DNA from: a virus
Virus record (IMG/VR): IMGVR_UViG_3300034101_001706
Coordinates: 1-34,300 of that record
Length of the DNA: 34,300 nt
Strand: one strand, 5' to 3'
Shown: positions 22,925 through 29,684 of the stretch, in pieces
Layout: each line of letters starts with the position of its first letter
Position numbering within the stretch: the stretch's first letter is position 1
The notes under the pieces: model-generated
The model's input: the letters and a program-made list of their open reading frames with translations, nothing else
What the model was told of the DNA's origin: nothing
Databases searched by the model: none
Made by a program: the position numbers and the translations under genes

Positions 22925-23786
22925 GAGAGAGTGGTTGTAAAACTGGGTGAATTGCTGGGACCCTAACTGCATCAATTACGCACAAGGGAATCAGCAGCCA
23001 AGTTTACTACTTCGGTTCATAACCTAAAATGAATGTAGTAAAAAGGTTCAACGACTAGATGGTGAGTTCCGAAAACAATAATCCATCCACGAGTGCCCAG
23101 CACCCTAACAAATGGTTGAAATGGTACTACACTCTGTGCTCCTCAAGAAAATACAGGGGTCTCTCCAAGGAGAAAGGTTACCACGTCCATCACATCTTAC
23201 CTTTATGTGACGGCGGGGACAACTCTAGAGAAAACAGAGTGAAACTGACTAACCGAGAACACTTTATTGCTCACGTTCTACTTGCAAAAGGAACTGACTC
23301 AGTTAAACACTGGTTCACAGTCAGAAGAATGTTGGGAGTGAAAGGTGGAAAAGGAGCAGTTACCTATCAGCCTCGTCTATCAATTCTCGCTTCTTCACTT
23401 CATAAAACTGCCTTTGAACTTGCTCCAGGGGCAGCTCAAAAGGGAAGGCCAAAATCGGACCAAATGCGTTCAAGATTAAGCCAAACCAAGAAAGGAAAAC
23501 CTCTCCCCCCTGACACCATTCGAAAGGCACATGACGCTGTTCGAGGAAGGGTCCAAACAGAAGAGGAGAAGAAAAGAAGAAGCGACTCCGCAAAAGCTTA
23601 TTGGGCGGACGGTAAGAGGTCCAAAGCTCACAGGCAAACCGCCCGTGAGCATATGACCGATCTTAGGAAGAGAGAAACAGGGGTGAAGATATAGTCTGAC
23701 CTCCTCGAAAGAGAGAGAAGCGAGGAATAAAGAGTCCTCGCGATAACAAAAGTGCATCGAAAACGCAGGAGAAGGTCCTGCACAAG
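22925..23786 (+). other. Group I self-splicing intron in the major capsid gene
   Basis: 862 nt. P1: exon end CCGCTT pairs with GAGTGG (22929-22934) around a GAGA loop, with the required U-G wobble at the splice site. GTTCAACGACTA (23046-23057) matches the conserved R region known from the T4 td intron. GACTA (23053-23057) pairs with TAGTC (23692-23696), forming P7, and AAGATATAGTCTG is the usual 3' core. A terminal hairpin GCAGGA-GAAGG-TCCTGC (23765-23781) precedes ACAAG, with G23786 as terminal G. Splicing here restores the capsid frame. An alternative 3' site 6 nt upstream (after G23780) would also keep the frame but cuts the terminal hairpin. Confidence 0.9.
23059..23694 (+). CDS. Intron-encoded HNH homing endonuclease with NUMOD3 motifs
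   Basis: A 211-aa protein. HVHHILPLCDGGDNSRENRV followed by LTNREHFIAHVLL is a classical HNH core. The downstream basic part has NUMOD3-like repeats (KGRPKSDQMRSRLSQTKKGK, later RSDSAKAYWADGKRSKAHR) that usually bind the target DNA. It should nick or cut intron-less capsid alleles and so spread the intron. Its ATG starts immediately after P7 5' strand, and its TAG stop is part of P7 3' strand, so the coding sequence spans the P3 3' strand and P8 region and shares bases with the ribozyme core. There is no SD near the start; expression may be low. Confidence 0.9.
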   Translation: MVSSENNNPSTSAQHPNKWLKWYYTLCSSRKYRGLSKEKGYHVHHILPLCDGGDNSRENRVKLTNREHFIAHVLLAKGTDSVKHWFTVRRMLGVKGGKGAVTYQPRLSILASSLHKTAFELAPGAAQKGRPKSDQMRSRLSQTKKGKPLPPDTIRKAHDAVRGRVQTEEEKKRRSDSAKAYWADGKRSKAHRQTAREHMTDLRKRETGVKI

Positions 23787-24532
23787 TAGACCTCCGCGCC
23801 ATCGAGACTCGAAACGCAATGTCTCGTTTGATGAACTCTTACGAGTACACTGTTTCCCAAGCGGTCACGGTGACTGGCACCTACAACCCTTACGAGCCCT
23901 ACAGCGGAACTCCCGGTTCTCAGACAGGTCTCGGCTTCACCACCTGGTCCAACTTCAGCACCGCCTACGGCTCTGCAGCTGTCGGCCCTGCGGCATGGTC
24001 CGGACTGTCCGCGAACCCCATCGAGGACGTTCTCACCATGAAGCGTGCCGTTGCCAATCAGATCGGTGTTCGCCCGAACTCTGCTGTCATCGGTTCCTCC
24101 GTGTTCGACCAGCTGCTGACCAATGCTGCGATTCTTGATCGCATCAAGTACACCACCGCCGACTCGATCGACACCGACGTGCTCGCACGTTACTTCGGTC
24201 TTGAGCGTGGTCTACGAGTGGCTGAAGGTCGTTATCTCGCATCCAACGGAACCCTCCAGCCGGTGTTCCCGAGCAACGGAATTCTGCTGTTCTACAGCCC
24301 GAATGGCCCTTCCGATTCCATTATGCCCGCTGGTGGGGCGAATGCTGCAACTCCTGCTTTTGCTTACACCTACCAGCTAACCGGAACACCTTCCGTTCGT
24401 CCCGAGTACTACATTCGTGAGCGTCGAGTTGTTCGAGCTGAAATCACCATCGAGCGTGTTGTCAACTTGGTCGGCCTTGGTGCGACTGGTCTCATCGGTT
24501 CTGGCGCTATGATCACCGACATCCTGTCCTGA
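23787..24532 (+). CDS. Major capsid protein, exon 2
   Basis: Begins with TA completing codon 101, then DLRAIETRNAMSRLMNSYEYTV and continues to the TGA at 24530-24532, adding 247 residues. The segment contains TMKRAVANQIGVRPNSAVIGSSVFDQLLTN and VLARYFGLERGLRVAEGRY, the usual P-domain layout of Mu gpT-like and other HK97-fold coat proteins, and ends with YYIRERRVVRAEITIERVVNLVG. The ATG at 23819 is internal, not the gene start. Codon use is noticeably more GC-rich than in most neighbours, as expected for a highly expressed gene. Confidence 0.85.
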
Positions 24533-24546
24533 TTAGGAAAGGAAAT

Positions 24547-24555
24547 AAGGAGGTG
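24547..24555 (+). promoter_or_regulatory. Strong Shine-Dalgarno site of tail tube gene
   Basis: AAGGAGGTG, a nearly full match to the 16S anti-SD, 5 nt before the ATG at 24561. It stands out because most genes in the window have weak or no SD. Confidence 0.85.
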
Positions 24556-24560
24556 TTCAA

Positions 24561-25004
24561 ATGGCAATTCTCAGACCGATTACTAAGTCCCAATACGAAG
24601 TCTCTTTCGTAGCACCAGACGGACCTTCTTTAATCGCAACGTTTACAAAATTCAGCGGAATCAAAGATTCCTCCGATAGCAGCGAATACGCCAATGGCAC
24701 GGGCAATCGCCTTTACCATTTGGTCGGACCGCGAAAGGCGGACAACATCACTCTGACTGCTCCCTATGATCCCCGGGTCTACAAGCAGCTCGAAGTTTAC
24801 TGGCTTCAGTACAACTGTGCTGAAATCACGGTGACTGTCACTCCTAAAGACTGTGTCGGAAATGGTTCAGCCCCCGCTGGCGGCCAATACACTTGTTACG
24901 GGTGCAAATTCGTTTCAGTGAGTACCGCAGAGGTTGATCGAGAGAGCGGAGACGTTCAGGAGATCGAGGTTGAGCTTACGGTTAACGAATGGGATCGAAC
25001 CTGA
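24561..25004 (+). CDS. Tail tube protein
   Basis: A 147-aa beta-rich protein fitting the T4 gp19-type tube family. The N-terminal strand YEVSFVAPDG, then ATFTKFSGIKDSSDSSEYANGTGNRLYHLVGPRKADNITLTAPYDPR, has the two-strand-and-loop pattern of tube subunits, and the C terminus ends in EIEVELTVNEWDR. Tube subunits stack inside the sheath and form the channel for DNA. It lies 28 nt after the capsid gene with a strong SD, and a terminator follows, so capsid and tube are probably transcribed together at high level. Four Cys residues in the middle are unusual and could form disulfides. Confidence 0.78.
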   Translation: MAILRPITKSQYEVSFVAPDGPSLIATFTKFSGIKDSSDSSEYANGTGNRLYHLVGPRKADNITLTAPYDPRVYKQLEVYWLQYNCAEITVTVTPKDCVGNGSAPAGGQYTCYGCKFVSVSTAEVDRESGDVQEIEVELTVNEWDRT

Positions 25005-25020
25005 TCCCTCTCAGATAGGT

Positions 25021-25050
25021 AAAGGCCCCAGTTTCGATTGGGGCTTTTTT
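25021..25050 (+). terminator. Rho-independent terminator after tail tube gene
   Basis: Stem GCCCCA/TGGGGC (25025-25030 with 25039-25044) and T run 25045-25050; a preceding AAAG allows further pairing with the T run. It ends the capsid/tube transcript. Confidence 0.9.
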
Positions 25051-25066
25051 AGTGAGTGAACAACGG

Positions 25067-25075
25067 GGGTAAAAT
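25067..25075 (+). promoter_or_regulatory. GGGTAAAAT motif (putative promoter before baseplate block)
   Basis: Exact motif, right after a terminator and 23 nt before the next ATG. It sits in a small inverted repeat GGGTA-AAA-TACCC. Confidence 0.5.
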
Positions 25076-25098
25076 ACCCTATAAAGAAAGTTCCCTAA

Positions 25099-25593
25099 AT
25101 GGCTAAGACGATCTTCTCAAGTGGGTCGATAGTGACGAGCGAGTGGTTAAATGGGGCCAGGAACCTAGTATTTGACGGGCAGAACTTAGATTGGCATTAT
25201 GACCCTTTAGGTTTAAGTTCCCTCCAAGTTTCTGGGCCGAATGGCCTCGATTCCCGGTATATAACTCTCTACACTAACCAACCGAGCTTGTCTAGCACGG
25301 GGGCCCTAGTTACTGGCCGGGCAATATCAGGTGACAAAGTAGTCACTGGCCAATGGAACTTCGGGTACAATCCTCAGGTCAATCCCGATGAAGATCAGAA
25401 CTTTAACCAGGCCCCCAAGAGCTACTTAACTAACCTAAAGTACGAGGATGCCAATGGGATAGCAACCCCCTCATATCCCCAGAAGTTGGCTGCTCTCGAG
25501 GATCCAGACATTCTCACCAAGCTGGTTTTCAGAGAGTGTCTGGAAAACTTTACGCTCGACGACGGCTTCTATGGTTCTCAGACGGAAGGTTGA
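25099..25593 (+). CDS. Tail/baseplate-associated protein
   Basis: A 164-aa protein. FSSGSIVTSEWLNGARNLVFDG at the N terminus resembles the G-x-x-VTS-x-WLN motif found at the start of many phage tail-fibre or baseplate attachment proteins. The rest is beta/loop rich (GALVTGRAISGDKVVTGQWNF), with a helical C-terminal part (KLAALEDPDILTKLVFRECLENF). It is the first gene after the terminator and 6 nt before the baseplate J-like gene. A role as adaptor or short fibre base is plausible, not proven. Confidence 0.55.
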   Translation: MAKTIFSSGSIVTSEWLNGARNLVFDGQNLDWHYDPLGLSSLQVSGPNGLDSRYITLYTNQPSLSSTGALVTGRAISGDKVVTGQWNFGYNPQVNPDEDQNFNQAPKSYLTNLKYEDANGIATPSYPQKLAALEDPDILTKLVFRECLENFTLDDGFYGSQTEG

Positions 25594-25599
25594 TGACAA

Positions 25600-28413
25600 A
25601 TGGCACGTTATGCCCCATTACCCTCGGTTTCAATTGACCCAAGGAATGAGCCGGAGCTCGTCCAAGAAGCTTCTCAACGAGTTTATGAGGCCTCGAATAG
25701 AACCCTAAACGACTTTAGCTCCGGAAACCCATTAGCAGTGCTCCTTGAGGGGCAGGCTTTCGCACAAGGGGAATTTCTATTCTGGGCGAATCAACTTCCG
25801 GATAAAATCTTACTGGAGTGGATTGGGCCTTTTCTAGGCGCTATGAGGAGGTTGGGAACCCCTTCGTCTGCGAAACTTCGAGTTCAAATACCGCCTTCAA
25901 ATACTGCCACGACAATTCCCGCTGGTTCTGTATTTTCAACGGACTCACAAAAAACCCAGGGGCAGACATATGAGTTTATAACAACGGAACCTTACACTGT
26001 AACGCCAGGGGAGAGTGAAATTGAAATCGTAGTGTATTCAAAGTTTCTGGGAAGTGCTTACAATGTTCCTACAAACTCAATCGTAAACTCTGCGTTCAAT
26101 CCCTCTCTTAGCCTCACGGTGACCAACCCCCAACCCTCTACAGGGGGGAGCGATGTGGAGACTTACCAGGAGGTTCAAGAGCGCTTTTTCACGCTGATAC
26201 GGAGGAGAAATCCTGTTAGTGGGGAGGATTGGGAGAACTTCTTTATAGACCTCTATGGGGAGGGGACTCTAACGTCTGTTCAACCTAATCGGTCTTCTTC
26301 TTCGGGGTACTCTTATAGAGATGACTACACTAAAGCGAATGGTAATGTAAGTTTCTTTGTTCTCGGCCCAGGGGGTAAGGAGCTCACAGAGCAACAGATG
26401 GAGCTCGGTCAGAAGGCGATAAATTACAACCTACCGGTAGAAAATAATGCTTACCTATACCCAATAACTTTGAGCCCAGTTCAGTATAGTATAGAACTCT
26501 CAATAAATTCCCAGGGACCTTACGTATCCGATCTGAGAAGTTCTGCTCTGGACTTCAGGAACAGACTATATGAAATACTGACACCTGGGGTAGTCTTTCC
26601 GGCAAACTATTCACCCTCCGTGAGTGATGTTGATGCTGAATTCCACTCCACCTTTAGCAGTGATGTTCGGTTTAGGGACCCTAAGATCGAGACAACTCGG
26701 GCTTATAATACCCCGAACGGGATGGATTCTTCGTCCTCGGTCCACACAAAGGTGAAACCCTTCGTGCCGAAGGGGGCCCTGTATTCTGTTGGGGATCTTG
26801 TTATTCTTAACAATCCTAACCCAACTTTCTATCCCGTGGAGTCCGATTTCACTCCCGTATCCTCTCAAAAGGTAGACCAGCCCTTGTACGGTAATCTCTC
26901 TTTGAAGCAAATAAAAAGATTATCGTCGGGGTCGTACCTCATCGGGGACATAGTGTACTATGGCGGTGAATACGGACCTTCTGAAGAGGGTCTTCACGTC
27001 ATTCTCGATAATATAACCATAGAATCTCCTAATAAAGTCATTTCCTACATACAGAACGGAAAAGTGTCGGGGGTTAAAACTTACAGCTCTTGGGAAGAGG
27101 GTTCCTCTTACCAGTACTCCTCAGGGGGGGCTTTAGATCCGGACATCGTGGAATTTGACTACACATCGGGGGATTTCATTCCGAGTCTCCCTGGTGATTC
27201 TATGCCCCTCAACATGAGGCCAGGGGGATTTGCGTGGTTAGTCGCGAAGAACTTCACTCTACCTCGAGCCACGAATAGAGTTTCGGGGGCTCAAGAAGAG
27301 TTCCTAATAGGGGCCCCGGTGGTACCACAAAAGCTGGTTCCTGGGCAAAGTTATTCTGGGGGAACTTGGGTCTACACCCCAGTGTTAGGGAGCGGTGCTA
27401 ATCCTGAGGTAGACCCCTTCTACCACTATGTTGATTTAAGAAAAGGTGCTATTAGCAAGTACTCCTTCGTTATTTCGAACTTCACATATGACCCTTCGAC
27501 CTTAACCGTCAATCAATACTTTGACTCCCTTGTAGAGGAGGGGGTGCTGAAAGAAATCTCCTGGAGTTCTGCGGATGAAGGTCTACCGATCTATCAGTAC
27601 AAGGCCCGATTCAAACCCGGCGACTACATAGCTCATAAGGGATCCCCCGGATCTGAACCGGAGTACTATGTGTCTTCCGGTTTCTTCACACCTCACACCT
27701 CTGAAATCCAGGACCTACTGAGGGAAGGCTCCCTGTTCCCCTTGGCCCCCTCCCCTGGCCTGAAAAGGTCCTTACAGTCACAAATTTCCGAGGGGGTTAT
27801 ACGTAAATTCGCTAAACTCTTCTACTTCCTTCCGGGCGATAGAACTCTGTTTCGAGAAGGTTCAGAGGTGTATTCATACACAGCCGTTAAACCTGTGACC
27901 CCTTTGTTTGATTTCGACCTCTATAAGAAGAATGGGATCTTTGTGGACTCGGGGGAAATTTCTTCTGAGACTCTGGAACCGGGGCAATACGTTCCTTTCT
28001 TTGACCCAGATGCTCTAGATTTTTCCGAAGACACCATAGTAAGTGAGGATGGGAGATCTTTCTACAGAGTGATGAGATCTTTCGTGCCATCCCAGTCCGT
28101 CGTAAATTGGACAGGAGTGGAGGTTGCCAACAGCCCTCAGTACGAGGAGTACCAAGGGAATCTCTTAAGATTCGTTTCCTCTTACGCTTGTGAGCAGGAA
28201 ATTTTGCCTCAGTTTGATTCTTCAACTTCCTCTATAAAGCTCGGTAGATGTCAAGTCACTCTAACACCCTCTGGTTCAAACTTGACTACTTCCAGAACAT
28301 TCGTTTGGGAGCCTACCGAGGAGCTTTCTGACACACCTGAATTGTCTTGGTTTACCGGTTCCAACTTCTCCCTGGGACCCGTAGATTACCGTGAGGGGAC
28401 ATTAGCTCTATGA
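25600..28413 (+). CDS. Baseplate J-like / gp6-type wedge protein
   Basis: A 937-aa protein. The N-terminal about 300 residues match baseplate J proteins: LVQEASQRVYEAS, the LL-x-WIG-like LLEWIGPFLGAMRRLGTPSSA, the strand pair TTIPAGSVFSTD, and SAYNVPTNSIVN, then GGSDVETYQEVQERFFTLI and NPVSGEDWENFF. J/gp6 proteins form the wedge ring that switches shape on contraction. The remaining about 600 residues are a long beta-rich extension with repeated short Y-x-x-GD segments (YSVGDLVILNNP, YLIGDIVYYGGEYG, YKARFKPGDYIAHKG), possibly a chain of small domains. It overlaps the next gene by ATGA. Confidence 0.85.
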   Translation: MARYAPLPSVSIDPRNEPELVQEASQRVYEASNRTLNDFSSGNPLAVLLEGQAFAQGEFLFWANQLPDKILLEWIGPFLGAMRRLGTPSSAKLRVQIPPSNTATTIPAGSVFSTDSQKTQGQTYEFITTEPYTVTPGESEIEIVVYSKFLGSAYNVPTNSIVNSAFNPSLSLTVTNPQPSTGGSDVETYQEVQERFFTLIRRRNPVSGEDWENFFIDLYGEGTLTSVQPNRSSSSGYSYRDDYTKANGNVSFFVLGPGGKELTEQQMELGQKAINYNLPVENNAYLYPITLSPVQYSIELSINSQGPYVSDLRSSALDFRNRLYEILTPGVVFPANYSPSVSDVDAEFHSTFSSDVRFRDPKIETTRAYNTPNGMDSSSSVHTKVKPFVPKGALYSVGDLVILNNPNPTFYPVESDFTPVSSQKVDQPLYGNLSLKQIKRLSSGSYLIGDIVYYGGEYGPSEEGLHVILDNITIESPNKVISYIQNGKVSGVKTYSSWEEGSSYQYSSGGALDPDIVEFDYTSGDFIPSLPGDSMPLNMRPGGFAWLVAKNFTLPRATNRVSGAQEEFLIGAPVVPQKLVPGQSYSGGTWVYTPVLGSGANPEVDPFYHYVDLRKGAISKYSFVISNFTYDPSTLTVNQYFDSLVEEGVLKEISWSSADEGLPIYQYKARFKPGDYIAHKGSPGSEPEYYVSSGFFTPHTSEIQDLLREGSLFPLAPSPGLKRSLQSQISEGVIRKFAKLFYFLPGDRTLFREGSEVYSYTAVKPVTPLFDFDLYKKNGIFVDSGEISSETLEPGQYVPFFDPDALDFSEDTIVSEDGRSFYRVMRSFVPSQSVVNWTGVEVANSPQYEEYQGNLLRFVSSYACEQEILPQFDSSTSSIKLGRCQVTLTPSGSNLTTSRTFVWEPTEELSDTPELSWFTGSNFSLGPVDYREGTLAL

Positions 28414-29681
28414 GTCAAGCCCTAGTCCCCTTGAACGGGGGAATTAAAGACATAGTCATTCGGTCTTCGGCTCCGGGCATATTCCTGTCGAAGCAATACA
28501 TTTCGCAATTTGGACTGAATCCGAGACCTTCTGAGTGGTTAACTACGGGGAGGCCTATTTACGACCGACTCCCTTCAGCCTCCCAGAACTATAAGAAGGT
28601 TTACGAAGAAGGTGATTACGAGGCTTTCGTCTACATCCCTTACGGTGAAAGCGAGCTCGGCCGTTCTTCCTTGAGTGTGGTTTCTTCCGGAGAGGACAAC
28701 GAGTTTTTAGTGATTCAGTCTGGAAGTGTGGTCTGGAAAAATGGGACGATTCCGGTAAACCCCACGATCATAAACCTCGAGGAACTTGGTATGTGGAACA
28801 CTAAGTACCTTCTTGCTTACCGAATGTATTTCGACAATTCCCCTCGAGTCTTTCAGTGCGAGGTGGAAGGCTTTTCCTTGGTCGGACAAGATTTGGCGGT
28901 GAATTCCTCTACCGACGGTCTCTCAGGGTGGCGGTACACCTCAGATTTCGCCTTCACTGGGCTTGAGTCGAGACCTTGGTCTAATCTGGACTCAGAATTC
29001 CCCGGAAGCAATGGTCCTGCGTTTCTTGAGTGGCAGACGCCGTACCCAAACTCTCTTTCCCGCATCACTTTGAAATGTCCACCCGGATTCGAACCGAAGG
29101 GGGTTGCCACCTTAAAGAGAATGGTCTGTCAAACCCAGGCTGAAGAGGGTTCGTATTGCTATGACTACACCTGGGAATTCGAAGCTTCAGCGGAACCGAA
29201 GTTTGACGATCGAATCGCTCACTACGAGTTCTTAATTCAGGAGCCCACCCCACAAACCGGGTGGAGGGTCGACTGGGATGAAGAAGACCTTAAAATATAT
29301 CAGATTTCGGTCGACGGGATTCTATCTCTCAAGAGAAAGCCAGAAGAGGGGATCTCAGTTTGTGAGCTTGTGGCTTTCCCTGAGAACGCTGTTCCGGCTG
29401 AAGTTGACCTCGGAGAGGGGGGATCTGTTCGAGCCACCTACTGTAATCTGGCCCTGGTAGATGTGAACAAAGACTTTAAGGTTGAGAAGATCTCCGATCT
29501 TCGGCAAATAGTAAAAGTTGACTACACTCCGATTTCTGATTGGTTAACTCAACCATGGGATGGAAATCTGTCCGACCTCTTCAAGAAATTTAGCAATTTC
29601 ACGGAGCTGTGGATGAGTCCCGTTTCCGCCATGAAGAGTGAGTATGAGGGCTTAAACGAGAAATCTATTCAAGTGGTATAA
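28410..29681 (+). CDS. Probable baseplate protein, unknown family
   Basis: A 423-aa protein translated from an ATG that overlaps the J-like stop by 4 nt. It is rich in aromatic residues and strands, ends with a helical segment (WDGNLSDLFKKFSNFTELWMSP), and contains six Cys residues. No named motif is recognised. In T4 and related phages the gene after gp6/J is another wedge component, so a wedge or fibre-connector role is likely by position only. Confidence 0.62.
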   Translation: MSQALVPLNGGIKDIVIRSSAPGIFLSKQYISQFGLNPRPSEWLTTGRPIYDRLPSASQNYKKVYEEGDYEAFVYIPYGESELGRSSLSVVSSGEDNEFLVIQSGSVVWKNGTIPVNPTIINLEELGMWNTKYLLAYRMYFDNSPRVFQCEVEGFSLVGQDLAVNSSTDGLSGWRYTSDFAFTGLESRPWSNLDSEFPGSNGPAFLEWQTPYPNSLSRITLKCPPGFEPKGVATLKRMVCQTQAEEGSYCYDYTWEFEASAEPKFDDRIAHYEFLIQEPTPQTGWRVDWDEEDLKIYQISVDGILSLKRKPEEGISVCELVAFPENAVPAEVDLGEGGSVRATYCNLALVDVNKDFKVEKISDLRQIVKVDYTPISDWLTQPWDGNLSDLFKKFSNFTELWMSPVSAMKSEYEGLNEKSIQVV

Positions 29682-29684
29682 GAG

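Noticed and set aside
23781-23786. 3' splice site 6 nt upstream (after G23780)
   Set aside because: It also preserves frame, but it would cut the last base pair of the terminal hairpin. G23786 following the complete hairpin fits group I intron ends better.
23819-24532. Second, separate capsid gene starting at ATG 23819
   Set aside because: The ATG is internal: upstream in-frame codons encode DLRAIETRNA. Group I intron elements join it to the first ORF as one protein.
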